Assembly: GCA_030533445.1 (NCBI GenBank)
Contig: CM060062.1
Location: 5,932,456-5,996,455 of the forward strand
Direction: 5' to 3'
DNA: 64,000 nucleotides
Origin: Cyprinodon diabolis
Lineage: Eukaryota > Chordata > Actinopteri > Cyprinodontiformes > Cyprinodontidae
This document shows, piece after piece, positions 1 through 11,071 of this stretch; the stretch's first letter is position 1; every line of letters starts with the position of its first letter. The notes under the pieces were generated by a model, which was given only the letters and a program-made list of their open reading frames with translations, was not told the origin of the DNA and ran no database searches. A program made the translations under genes and the position numbers.

Positions 1-569
1 GAGATCGGTCTGATGGGGATGCAGATGCTATCTCAAGATTAATATGATCCAACAACAGATCTCTGTACTGATTGATGTTGAGTTTATCCTTACTTTTCCA
101 ATACATGAGGATAGTTTTCTTTGCGATACAAAATGCAGTGAATGCCACGCAAACTGATTTTTTTTCCACAGAGCTTCCCTCAAAGTCACCCAGCAAGCAT
201 ACTGGAGGAGAAATTGGGATTTTACAACCCAGGCACAGTGATAGATCCTTACATACCTGTACCCAGAATCTCTGAACCGGCGTGCATAACCATAACGCGT
301 GAAAATAATTATCAAGTTGATTGCCTGTGCACTGTGGACAGATGTTAGATTGCGCAAAACCCATCTTGAATAATCTTTGACCTGTATAGTGCACTCTGTG
401 GAGGATTTTGTATTGTATTAATTGTAAATTGGGGTTTCTAGTCATGTTAAAAGTTCTTAGACATATCTGAGCCCAGATGTTTTGTTCAAAGCTGACTGAT
501 AAATCCTCCTCCCATTCAGTAATAGGAAGAGATATTGTATCATCCAGTTTAGTCAGTGTCCTGTATAAC

Positions 570-815
570 TTAGACAGTAGTTTGGGGGGGGGTTAACTCT
601 AGAAACTCTGATATTTTAGTTGGAATTATGAAACCTCCATCAATATGCTTAAATTTATTTCTAATTATAGCTTTGATTTGCTCATATTCTAAGAATTTAT
701 TTTTGTTAATGCCATATTGCAAATTTAATCTAGCAAATGTGATAAACTCCGTACCTTCAAACAAATGATCCAGATATGTAATACCTTTATTCTTCCAGTA
801 CGGAAAGTTTATCAC
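570..815 (-). pseudogene. Tx1 LINE ORF2 C-terminal fragment (copy 1)
   Basis: Short open piece of the region downstream of the RT ([16 protein letters not shown]). In copy 2 the same region is open for 264 codons (51,239-52,033). In copy 1 an extra G in the run near 591 shifts the frame, so the ORF ends early. Confidence 0.65.
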
Positions 816-913
816 ATTATTGTTTTGTAGAATGTCAGGGTTATTCCAGATGGGTGTACGACTGCACGGGATAAGCGATGACTTCGTTATTTTTAGAAAT
901 TCCCACCATGCTG

Positions 914-2173
914 TCAGGGAAGAGCTGATGTTAATATTTTTAAAACATGAGTGCCGTTTGATCTTAGTAGCTCTAAGATAAACGGCAAATCTGAAATTAT
1001 GATATTATTGCATATATCCTGTTCTGTGTCTATCCAGGGCTCATCTAAGGGATTATGTTTTATCCATTTAGAGATGTATTGTAATCTATTTCCTAAATAG
1101 TAGTGTTGGAAGTTAGGTAAATCTAGTCCCCCTCTGTCTTTAGTTTTCTGTAGTGTTTTTAAGCTGATACGAGGGGGTTTGTCCTTCCAAAGAAATTTAG
1201 AGATGGAAGAATCTAGAGATTTAAACCATTCGGTTGATGGTTTATTTGGGATCATTGAAAATAGGTAGTTAATTCTGGGTAAGACCATCATTTTAATTGA
1301 GGCTACCCGACCCATAAGGGAGATCGGAAGTGATTTCCATCTTTCTAGGTCCTCTTCTATTTTCTTTAAAAGAGGGATGTGGTTGAGTTTTGGTAACTCA
1401 GCTAGTTTAGATGACACAGTAATTCCCAAATATTTGATATTTCCTGATTGCAATTGTAGACCTGAGGGATTCTGTAGAGAGCAATTAATTGGTAGTATTA
1501 CAGATTTAGACCAATTTATAGAGTATTCTGAGACTTTTGAGAAAGATTCTAGTAAACTAATCACTTGAGAGAGGCAAGTGTTTGAGTGCTGGATATAAAG
1601 TAATACATCATCTGCATAAAGACTAATTTTATGCTCTATTTTCATGCCTTTTATACCTTTAATCATATTTGTTTGTCTGATTGTAGCAGCCAGAGGCTCA
1701 ATAAAAATAGCAAAAAGTGAGGGGGAGAGTGGGCATCCCTGTCTGGTGCCCCTCTGGAGACAAAAGCTGGAAGATGTTTGATTATTTGTCCTGACACAGG
1801 CTGTTGGGAAGCTGTATAATATTTTTAACCAATTTATAAAGGAATTGCCAAAGCCAAATTTATGTAGAGTAGCAAATAAAAATTTCCAGTTTACTCTATC
1901 GAATGCTTTTTCTGCATCTAAAGACAATATATAGGATTTAAGATTTTTGCTGTAGGAATAATCTATTAAATTCAGCAGTCTGCGTGTGTTAGCAGTTGAC
2001 TGCCTTCCTTTAATGAAACCAGTTTGATCAGGGTGGATTATGAGAGGAGTGATTTTATCTAATCGTTTTGCTAAAGCTTTACAGATTATTTTAATATCCA
2101 CATTAATTAAGGATATGGGACGATAGCTGGTCGGAAACATAGGATCTTTGCCTGGTTTAAGCAGGAGACTAAT
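914..2173 (-). pseudogene. Tx1 LINE reverse transcriptase, 3' block (copy 1)
   Basis: Open frame from the L2 insertion site down to 914. Shows the RT fingers and palm, with YADD in the metal-binding motif C, followed by the thumb and the MGRVASIKM stretch typical of L1-like ORF2. Its upstream part, starting with [11 protein letters not shown], sits 5.5 kb away at 7,687-7,833 on the other side of the L2 insertion. Without the insertion the frame matches copy 2 (52,181-53,587). Confidence 0.85.
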
Positions 2174-2912
2174 TCAATTCAATTCAATTCAATTTTCAAT
2201 TCAGTTTATTTATATAGCGCCAAATTCACAACACATGTCATCTCAAGGCACTTTACAGTTCAACCAGATCATACAGTCAAATTGATACAAAGTTTTCTAT
2301 CTAAGGAAAACCAGTTGATTGCATTGACTCATTGACTCAAATACAATCCCTCACACTAAGCATGCTTGTAGCGACAGTGGAGAGGAAAAACTCCCTTTTA
2401 ACAGGAAGAAACCTCCAGCAGAACCAGGCTCAGTGTGAGCGGCCATCTGCCGAGGCCGACTGGGGTTCAAGGAGACAGAAGCAGAGATACAAAAAGCAGC
2501 TGTAAAAGGCGGCCCCGTCCAGGAAACACACAGCCAGGCAGACGAGCTCCAAGGCAGCTCCCATGCCAGAGGATGAAGAGATTACATCCACCCAGCCACG
2601 GCCAGAGAAACAGGACCACACTGGAAAACAGGCCGATCTCCAACATCTACAAACAAGGGTGTTGATGGAAGCAGCACAGCTGATGTTTCTTTCCTGGGTG
2701 ACATCACAGCCAAACAGGAACAGACGAGGCAAAGCTACTCTGAGGAAAAGCAGAGAGAGCAGAAGGTTAGAGATTGAACAAACAGATTCTGCAGAATAGG
2801 AGAACAGAGAGAGAATGAAGCAGAATGATGAAATGGGGGTCCCTATGTCCTCCAGCAGTCTAAGCCTATAGCAGCATAACTTTAAAGACAGCTCCGGATA
2901 ACCTGAGCCACC

Positions 2913-5538
2913 CTAACTATAAGCTTTATCAAAAAGGAAAGTTTTAAGCCTAGTCTTAAAAGTAGACAGAGTGTCTGCCTCACTGACTAAAACTGGTAGT
3001 TGGTTCCACAGGAGAGGAGCCTGATAACTAAAAGATCTGCCTCCCATTCTACTTTTAGAAATTCTAGGAACCACTAGTAAACCTGCAGATTGAGAGCGAA
3101 GTGCTCTGTTAGGAACATAAGGAACAATCAGATCTCTGATATAAGATGGAGCTAGGCCATTTAAGGCTTTATATGTGAGAAGGAGGATTTTAAATTCTAT
3201 TCTTGATTTAACAGGAAGCCAATGAAGAGAAGCCAGGATAGGAGAGATATGATCTCTCTTTTTAATTTTCATCAGAACTCTGGCTGCAGCATTTTGGATC
3301 AGCTGAAGGCTTTTAACTACAGTTTGTGGACTTCCTGATAGTAAAGAATTACAATAGTCCAGCCTTGAAGTAACAAATGCATGGACTAGTTTCTCAGCAT
3401 CACCCCTGGACAGGAGATTTCTAATTTTTGCAATGTTCCTCAGATGAAAGAAGGAAATTCTAGAAACCTCTTTGATATGGGATTTAAATGACAGGTCCTG
3501 ATCAAAAATAACACCAAGATTTTTTACTTTATTATCTGAAATCAGTTTAATCCCATCCAAATGAAGTGACTGGCTAATCAGCTTCTTTTTCAGAGACTCT
3601 GGTCCAAAGACTATAACTTCTGTTTTGTCTGCATTCAGAAGCAGAAAGTTAAGAGTCATTCAGGTTTTTATGTCTTCAAGACATGCCTGTAATCTATGTA
3701 ATGGGTTAGCTTCATCTGGATTTATAGACAGATATAGCTGGGTATCATCAGCATAACAGTGGAAATTAATCCCATGCTGTCTAATATCTCTACCAATTGG
3801 GAGCATGTATAAAGTAAAGAGAATTGGTCCTAGCACTGATCCCTGTGGTACTCCACAGGTAACCTTTGAGCGTGTTGAAGATCTATCATTAACATAAACA
3901 AACTGAATTCGATCAGATAGATAAGATTTAAACCAGTCTAGCGCTGTTCCTTTAATTCCAACAAAATATTCAAGTCTTTCTAAAAGAATATTATGGTCAA
4001 CTGTATCAAATGCAGCACTAAGATCCAACAGGACGAGCACAGATACAAGTCCATTATCTGAGGCCATGAGAATATCATTAGTGACTTTCACCAGAGCTGT
4101 TTCAGTGCTATGATGAGCTCCAAAGCCAGACTGAAACTCTTCAAAAAGTTCATTATGGTGTAAGTGGTCGCAAACCTGTTTGGCAACTACTTTCTCAAGA
4201 ATTTTGGATAAGAAAGGAAGATTGGATATAGGTCTATAATTAACCAAGTCATCTGGGTCAAGAGACGGTTTCTTAAGCAGAGGTTTAATTACAGCAACCT
4301 TAAAAGCTTTAGGTACATATCCTATGTACCTAAAGCTATGTAACAGAGATAGATTAATCACATCTAAAATGGAGGAGGAGATCAAAGGGAATACCTCCTT
4401 AAATAACCTGGTTGGAACTGGATCTAACATACAAGTTGAAGGCTTAGATGAAGATAATAATTTTGCTAATTCAGAAAGTTCAACTGGATCAAAGCAGAGA
4501 ACTAGCAACCCCATCAACAAAATCATCAACCTGTGAAGGGGAATAAGCTATGCTTTTGCACTCTGCAGCACAGCTCAGCGACACAGAGGAGAGAGAAAGT
4601 GAAGCAGATTCTTTAAAATTTATAACTGCACTATCTGATAAAGATCTACTAAAATTGAACCTTCTTTTGGGGGAGGAGAACTCTGTTAAAGTAATCCTGA
4701 AGGTTATTAGAAAGTGGTCAGAGAGGACAGGGTTGTGAGGAAATACTGTTATTTCTTCACATTCTATGCCGTATGTCAGCACAAGATCCAAAGTATGAAG
4801 ATGAGAATGTGTGGGACTATTCACATTTTGAACAAAGCCAATAGTGTCTAAGATAGCATTAAAGGCTGCTCTTAAGCTATCGCCTTCAATGTCAACATGG
4901 ATGTTAAAATCTCCCACTATGATGACCCTGTCAGTATTTAATACCAAATCAGAAAGGAACTCTGAAAACTCATCTAAAAATTCAGAGTAAGGACCTGGCG
5001 GACGATACAAAGTTACAAAAAGAAGAGGTTTTCTTGCCTTGAAATTTGGATGAGGGAAATTAAGGGTTAAATGTTCAAAAGAGTTGTAGGTATTAACTGT
5101 TTTTGGAGTAATCAGTAAGTCAGACTGGAAGATTGTTGCTACTCCTCCTCCTCGCCCAGAACTTCTGGGTATGTGAAAATTTAAATAGCTTGAAGGAGTT
5201 GCCTCATTTATGCTCACATAATCCTCTTGCTGCAGCCAGGTTTCTGTAAGGCAAAACAAGTCAATGTGATTATCACAAATCAAGTCATTAACTAGCAGAC
5301 TTTTAGAGGAAAGCGATCTTATGTTAAACAGACCGCATTTAATTGTTTTAAATTTTTCCCCAATTGGAGTTATTTTGATTTTAGTTAGGTTATCATGATT
5401 TACTCCTTTGGGAATCTTTGCTAATTTATTAGCTTTTGGTCGTGGGCAAGACACTGTCTGGATGGAGTAAAGAGTAGGTAACAGTAGAGAAGCTGCAGAG
5501 ATGTGTGTTAAACTACAACTCTGCTTCCTGGTCTGCAC
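2913..5538 (-). pseudogene. L2 LINE ORF2 (endonuclease-RT), disrupted
   Basis: Three open blocks. 4,489-5,538 is an APE endonuclease ([21 protein letters not shown]). 3,660-4,529 is the RT, with YRPISNLPFLSKILEK, AFDTVDH, GVPQGSVLGP and YADDTQLY. 2,913-3,659 is the thumb and C-terminal region. Between the first two blocks the frame shifts, and the linker seems shortened compared with the family. Between the second and third an in-frame TGA (3660-3662) stands where the family has Trp. Not able to make a full ORF2 protein. Confidence 0.85.
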
Positions 5539-5547
5539 CCTGGGTGG

Positions 5548-6411
5548 TCAGGGTTTTGGAGGACTAATAAATGTGGCCAGATTCCTAGAAAGAAGAGCTG
5601 CACCATCCAAAGTGGGATGGATGCCGTCTCTCCGAATCAGACCAGGCTTTCCCCAAAAGGATTGCCAATTATTAATGTAGCCCACGTTGTTTTCAGGACA
5701 CCACCTAGACAACCAGCGGTTGAATGACGACATGCGGCTAAACATGTCATCACTGGTCAGATCAGGGAGGGGACCAGAGAAAATTACGGAATCCGACATT
5801 TTTTTGGCAAACTTACACACCGAAGAAACACTAATTTTAGTGACCTCCGATCGGCGTAACCGGGTGTCATTACCACCAGCGTGAATAACAATCTTACTGT
5901 ATTTAACCTTATCCTTAGCCAGCAGTTTCAGGTAGGATTTGATGTCGCCCGTTCTGGCCCCCGGCAAACATTTGACTATGGTCCCTGGTGTCTCTAATGC
6001 CACGTTTCTGACTATGGAGCTGCCAATCACCAGAGTGGGCTTCTCAGTGGGTGTGTCACTGAGTGGGGAAAACCGGTTAGAAACGTGAACCTGTTGGTGG
6101 TGACCAGTGGGCAGAGATCCACGACTACGCTTTCTGCGTACAGTTACCCAATCGCCTTGCTGCTCAGGCACTTTTGGAGGACAGCTAGGTGGGGGGCCTA
6201 CTTTAACTCCTGGATGTTCAACAGCCTGAAGCCTGGATTCTAACTCTGACACCCTCGCCTCCAAAGCTACAAAAATACTACACTTATTACACATCCCATT
6301 ATCACTAAAGGAGGCAGAGGAATAACTGAACATCTGACACAGAGAGCAGGAGAGAGGAGAGGAAGAAGGAAGAGTTGGAAAAGAGTCAAGGGAGGGAGAG
6401 AGAGAAGCCAT
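5548..6411 (-). CDS. L2 LINE ORF1 with SGNH-esterase domain
   Basis: Intact 287-codon frame. The N-terminus (residues about 18-46) has a Cys-rich C..C...C..C cluster, then a short coiled coil ([17 protein letters not shown]) and a basic patch. From about residue 125 there is an SGNH-hydrolase fold with IGSSIVRN (nucleophile Ser block), GGND (block III) and DGIHPT (Asp/His of the triad, block V). Esterase ORF1 proteins are established for CR1/L2 LINEs; the exact role in retrotransposition is unclear. The stop lies about 10 bp before the ORF2 frame, the usual close arrangement. The protein could still be made although ORF2 is broken. Confidence 0.85.
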   Translation of the reverse strand: MASLSPSLDSFPTLPSSSPLSCSLCQMFSYSSASFSDNGMCNKCSIFVALEARVSELESRLQAVEHPGVKVGPPPSCPPKVPEQQGDWVTVRRKRSRGSLPTGHHQQVHVSNRFSPLSDTPTEKPTLVIGSSIVRNVALETPGTIVKCLPGARTGDIKSYLKLLAKDKVKYSKIVIHAGGNDTRLRRSEVTKISVSSVCKFAKKMSDSVIFSGPLPDLTSDDMFSRMSSFNRWLSRWCPENNVGYINNWQSFWGKPGLIRRDGIHPTLDGAALLSRNLATFISPPKP

Positions 6412-6520
6412 AGCAATGCTAAGCTAGCGCTAGCCTAGGCTAGCTACTCCTTGCTATCAGAAATAAAACCGTGTGAAACTGACAAGTGCTCAGTAGAAAA
6501 GTGCAGCAGAAGGTGCTATG

Positions 6521-7512
6521 TAGTGATGTTATGAGATGAGCCGAGGCTTCGAGGCGTGTGTCGAGTAATGGAGGGGGCGTTTCCCCGAAGCGCGTGTCGA
6601 GGCGTGATTCATTTAGAGGAGGGGCCAAAATTGATGACGTCCGAGGCCTCGTTACCGTGATACCACGTGACTGCTTCGGAAAGTGGTTCAGAAAGCGCAA
6701 GAATTTTGAAAGGCATCTAAACAGCCTCAGTGTTCAGTCAAGATGTGGGAGTTTGGAGGAGAGATGCTCTCAGCTGGATAGAGTTTGGATAGATTCTAAG
6801 AATAGATTGGTTGGAAAAACAACCAATCTAGTTGCTAATTTGATTAGAATAAACAATGTAATGATCAAAATTTGAGCAAACCACTGGACAAAGCCTGCGT
6901 TAACACGTCAGTGTTAAGAAGTATTTTCTACTGTGTCAGACTATCTACATAGGTGGCGTCAGCTGTAAGAGTCAGGCTCCCACTCTAGATGTTGATGGTT
7001 CAAGACCTGTCTTTGAATTTTGAAAATTTCGATTAAACTTAATTATTTTGGCTGATGAGACTAATTTGCATTGTTTTGCCAGAGTAAAAATATAGATTGG
7101 GTAAATTAGGTCGGTGCAGCCAAAAGATTGGTTGAACACAACTTCCAACCTGATTAAAACCAAAAAACGTGGAAAAACTATCATGTTTGTGTCTGCTTGA
7201 GTTTATTTCACTAAAATGACAGAAAAACGGTGCACCTTAAATTATTGTTCTAAGAAATTTTACACTTAAAAAAACTTACAAAAGATTTTATTATACACAC
7301 CCACCATTAATAAAATCAAGGGAACTTAAAAGGGGAAAAAAAGAAAAACAGTTGCAAAAAAAAAAAATCACAGATTTTATTACAAACTGTAGTTCTGCAC
7401 TCCACCAGTAGGTGGTGACATGTTCACATGGAGCCTCATGAACTGTGGAGATCGTTGAAGCAATTTGGCCAAACGGTTCAATGCCTCATGATGCTTCATC
7501 TCACCATCACTA
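6521..7512. mobile_element. Non-autonomous hAT-type transposon nested in the L2 LINE
   Basis: Terminal inverted repeats start TAGTGATG at 6521 and end CATCACTA at 7512. The flanking 8-bp target duplication GTGCTATG is perfect (6513-6520 and 7513-7520). 992 bp. It has no transposase frame that I can recognise. It sits in the 5' leader of the L2 LINE, making a nest of three transposons inside an intron. Confidence 0.85.
6952..7015 (+). other. Weak tRNA-like stretch inside the hAT element
   Basis: TGGCGTCAGCTG followed about 45 bp later by GGTTCAAGACC loosely resembles A and B boxes of a tRNA-derived SINE head, with CTCCCAC where a Gly anticodon loop would sit. I could not fold a complete cloverleaf, so this may be chance. 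Confidence 0.2.
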
Positions 7513-7686
7513 GTGCTATGTTTTAATGTAGTCAGTTAGAGTTACTTAGATACAGAGATATCACAGAGAAAATAACTTCAGATGGAGTTCCTCTGGACAG
7601 CTGCAGCAGCTGCACACTCAGTTAATCCAAACAGGAAGTGAACAGGTCCAAACAGGAAGCAGGAAGCCAGTGCACTCCAGACTAAT

Positions 7687-8756
7687 GGTGGCAGAATTCA
7701 TATTAACTGGAAATTTGCCATTATCTAGAGTTTCCTGCAGCATTCTGTGGAACGTTGGGGCCAGAATGTCCCAGAACTCTTTATAGAACTCAGTAGGGAA
7801 CCCGTCTGGACCTGGCGCTTTATTGTTTGGCATGCTTTTTAATGCTTCCTGAACTTCGGCTGTAGACTGCGGTGAGTCCAGGGTCGCTCTTTGACTCTGA
7901 TAATTTAGGAAGAGTTATTTTATCCAGAAATCGCTTAATATCATTATCTGATGGATTTAACTGTGATGTGTATAAAGATTTATAGAAATCTCGGAAGGCA
8001 TTGTTAATATCCTCCAGATCCTGTAATGTATTACCAATTGAATCTGTAACTGCAAATATAGTCGTTTTTTCTTTGTTTATTTTTAGCTGATTAGCTAAGA
8101 AACTTCCTGACTTGTTGCTATGTTCAAAGTTGTCAATTCGAAGTCTTTGAATTAAAAATTTATTTTGTTTTTCAATAAATTTGTTTAGTTCTAGTTTTAT
8201 TTTACGGATTTCCCCTAATTTTTCCTCATCTAGCGAGCTTTCTAGTAACTTTATTTTTCCCTCTAATTCCTGGATCTTTTTTTGTTCTAACTTTTTTTTA
8301 TGAGATGAGAATGAAATAATTTTACCTCTCATCACTGCTTTCCCTGCTTCCCATAGTATAGATGCTGATGTTCCTGGTAAATCATTGCACACCAAGTATG
8401 ATGCCCACTCTTCCTTGAAAAATTTGAGAAACTCTTCATCTTTAAGCAGTGACATATTTAATCTCCAGCTCTTGTTTTGTGGGGCTATTTTTTTATTTAT
8501 TAGGGTTAAAGTAACAGGAGCATGATCACTGACAGCAATAGGATGGATTACAGCATCTGAGACATCAGACAGCAGCGAGCTGCTGATTAGGAAATAGTCC
8601 AAACGAGAGTAGGAATGATGCACATTAGAAAAGAAAGTGTATTCCTTACTGTTAGGATGAAAAGATCGCCATGCATCGCAAAGACCAAAATCACTCAAGT
8701 ATTGTTTGACTACGTTTAATGATTGCCAACTGCGCTGGGTCCCTGCTGTATTCAAC
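7687..8756 (-). pseudogene. Tx1 LINE endonuclease-RT linker and RT start (copy 1)
   Basis: Reads inward from the solo LTR. First comes the last part of an APE-type endonuclease (SRLDYFLI and AVSDHAPV, the latter with the conserved SDH motif), then a Lys/Glu-rich coiled-coil-like linker. The RT start follows with a frame change near 7,860. The open frame calculated from 8,902 uses the LTR as a false N-terminus; genuine LINE sequence begins at 8,756. Confidence 0.75.
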
Positions 8757-8761
8757 CTGTC

Positions 8762-9467
8762 TGTTGGGATCTGGAGCTGTACCACCTTCCTCCAGCAGAG
8801 TGCGCCGTGGGTCCTCCTGAGCTGAGCCTCCAACACACCTGTGGCACATCTCATCATCAGAGGATCCACTCCTATATAAGCTGACTTCAGACCTTGCCTC
8901 AACGCCGCAGTGTTGATCTAGTTTGGTTAGCACCCTGAGCCTAGTAAACCTGAGAATCTTTGCTATCTCTCTAGAGATAAGATTCTAAATCTTCCTTGTT
9001 TTTGCCTCACAGGAATCCTGTCTCTTCGTGAAGCTCTGGATGAGCTTAACCTGTCTAGCCTGCCCTCGTGAGCCAAACCTGAAGACCCTCCTCTGGATTC
9101 CATTGCTGCTCTTGGCTAAGAGCTGGAAACCCAAATCAAGGTCTGCCCTCAAAGTCAGAAGTAAGACGCTGAAGCAGTTATTGGACTCTGCTGAACAATC
9201 AGTCTCTGGATCCCACAGAAACCTCTCTCAAAGAGAAAACCGGACTCCTTCAAGGTATACTTCTGCAAACTCTAAGTCACTTAACTCATCAGTACCTGAA
9301 CTAACTGAACTGTCATCCCTGCAGACTCCAGTGAACCTGTCCCCAGACCAGAACCAGTTCCTGTTGCATTATTCATATGATTGTACTTTAATAAACCTTG
9401 TTAAACTTTTCATCAGCCTCCGTTGTGTTCTGTATATTGGGCTTCTCTTTGAGTACCAATCATGACA
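8762..9467 (+). mobile_element. Solo LTR of a chromodomain Ty3 element (copy 1)
   Basis: 706-bp LTR with TG...CA ends (TGTTGGGATC to AATCATGACA) and the 5-bp target duplication CTGTC on each side (8757-8761, 9468-9472). It has the same insertion point and the same target duplication as the complete element at 54,517-60,309 in copy 2. This is therefore the product of recombination between the two LTRs of the same original insertion. TATATAA and the poly(A) signal AATAAA are present. Confidence 0.93.
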
Positions 9468-9472
9468 CTGTC

Positions 9473-9953
9473 CATTTCTCCATTTAGACCAAAGTTGAGG
9501 TCACCCCCAATAATTAGAGAACAATCCCCGTGCTTTGAAAGTGCATGAAAAACTTTGTGGAAGAATGAGGGGTCGTCAACATTTGGACCATATATGCTGA
9601 CAATACACAACTTTTGGTTATAAATAGATATTTTAATTATGATGAATCTGCCTTCAGGATCTATAATTTGTCTAATAAAGTAAAACTGAGGTTTTTGTGG
9701 ATTAAAATTGCTACTCCTCTCTGTCTAGAGTTATAGCAGGCTGCAAACACATCAGGGAACTCAGGGAGTTAAGATCACTTATAGATGCCGCTGATTTATG
9801 GGTTTCTTGCAATAAGACAACATCTGCATTTAATCTTTTAAGCTGGTTAAAAATCTTAAGCTGTTTCTCTCTGGTGCCAGCTCCATGCACATTCCATGTC
9901 ACAAACCTTACATTCACCATAGGTGTGAGTGAGAAGATGAAAAGTACATGCAT
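9473..9953 (-). pseudogene. Tx1 LINE endonuclease N-terminal part (copy 1)
   Basis: Begins [15 protein letters not shown]. It contains the QETH motif (metal-binding Glu) and GGDLNFGL (the GDxN motif) of APE-type endonucleases. Broken by a frameshift near 9,711 and interrupted at 9,472 by the solo LTR. Confidence 0.75.
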
Positions 9954-10284
9954 CTGAATAAATAGTTATACCTAGACCCAGGTAGCATCAAACCGTGTGC
10001 TTGTGATTGTATGGACCACAGGGAAGAAGCAGACGAATAAGGAAAAGGAAGACAGAAAATTAAGAGAGTGCAATGAGTAAGAAAAGGTGAAAGAAAAAGA
10101 ACCCCAGCCCATGCATTCTGTACCCAGCTGTAACTAGCATTCATACCGTGCAAACGTGCTCTAGAGCTGTGCATATATTTCATTTATCACCGTGAAATGT
10201 TCTATACACTTTAATCAGGTGTCACATGCTTTTAAACCCGCCTGTTGTGCATCTAATAAAGCCAAGGAGTGGCTATTTCTTACA

Positions 10285-10350
10285 TTTTGAGTTGAAAAAG
10301 CTTCCTGGATGGGAAGCAAAACATCTTCAAACTTGGAAGCAAAGATCTTT
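10285..10350. repeat. Fragment of a dispersed repeat (GGATGGGAAGC family)
   Basis: Carries CTGGATGGGAAGC and AAACATCTTCAAACTT, words also found at 21,530-21,580, 49,875-49,925 and 61,125-61,190. An unnamed, short fish repeat family; here only an end piece. Confidence 0.5.
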
Positions 10351-10415
10351 TTTTTTTTACTTTTTTGAGAACATATAATGGAAGGGCCAATTGAGGCTGT
10401 TGTAGGTTTCTGAAA

Positions 10416-10492
<77 letters not shown>
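10416..10492. repeat. (ATT)n microsatellite, copy 1
   Basis: About 25 uninterrupted ATT units in intron 4. The matching array in copy 2 is slightly longer. Confidence 0.95.
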
Positions 10493-10494
<2 letters not shown>

Positions 10495-11041
10495 TTAATT
10501 ATATTATATCAGAGATATATCAGACATCTGTGTGTTTCCTGGACGGGACCGCCTTTTACAGCTGCTTTTTGTATCTATGAATATATTAAAAGTCACCCTG
10601 AAAAATGTCTTGTTATGCAGACATCTGCTCTTTATATTTGGTTTCAGCTGGATATCCTCTTAGTGTTGGAGAAAATGAAATGTTTTTTGTTTTTTTTTCA
10701 ATTTCTCATCTGCTGAATTTTTCTTAAAAATTTTCAGACAATTCTTCTAATTTTTTGTTAGTTAAATACTTTGAATGCATTATAAATACATCTAACAGTA
10801 TGCTTAAAGGAAGCCTGTCAAATAATCTGTTCCTTTTGCCATCCAACAGGAAAAATAACCCCAGATTGAAGTGAATGTGATTCATTTCTCTAAGGGGTTC
10901 CTTAGAGAGTCTCTAGGAGAATAGAGACTACTTTTCCTGCGGTCAATTTTTAACAGAAATCCTCACAATCACTATATACAGCAAACTCACAGTAGTGTGG
11001 TAATATGGATTTGCTTAAATCTCTGTTGTTCTCCCCTGCAG

Positions 11042-11071
11042 TACATCCACTCTGCTGGGATAATACATCGG
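11042..11071 (+). CDS. mapk13: p38 copy 1, coding exon 5
   Basis: 30-nt micro-exon [10 protein letters not shown] with CTGCAG acceptor and GTTGGT donor. It is the first kinase exon in the window. The exons before it lie upstream of base 1, beyond the nested transposons of intron 4. Confidence 0.92.

Larger units (their letters stand above)
2174..7678 (-). mobile_element. L2-clade (Maui-type) LINE inserted in the Tx1 LINE, copy 1 only
   Basis: Flanked by the 8-bp direct repeat AGACTAAT (2166-2173 and 7679-7686). Copy 2 has the empty site with one AGACTAAT at 53433-53440. The minus-strand 3' end is a run of ATTGA-type repeats after the common fish L2 tail (2174-2215). Without the nested hAT element it is about 4.5 kb, apparently full length at the 5' end. 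Contains ORF1 (intact esterase) and a damaged ORF2. Confidence 0.9.
1..10200 (-). mobile_element. L1/Tx1-clade LINE in intron 4 of p38 copy 1, interrupted twice
   Basis: Minus-strand ORF2 of a target-primed non-LTR retrotransposon, split into blocks: endonuclease 9,473-9,953, rest of endonuclease and linker 7,820-8,756, RT 7,687-7,833 and 914-2,173, and C-terminal region about 570-815 and below. It is cut by an L2 LINE (2,174-7,678) and a solo LTR (8,762-9,467). No ORF1 is visible, so the copy is 5'-truncated. The 3' end lies before base 1. The right end near 10,190 is approximate. The same insertion is present in p38 copy 2. Confidence 0.85.

Noticed and set aside
7820..8902. 360-codon frame starting [12 protein letters not shown]
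   Set aside because: The first about 50 codons are antisense LTR sequence fused by chance to the Tx1 frame; only the part below 8,756 is LINE coding sequence.
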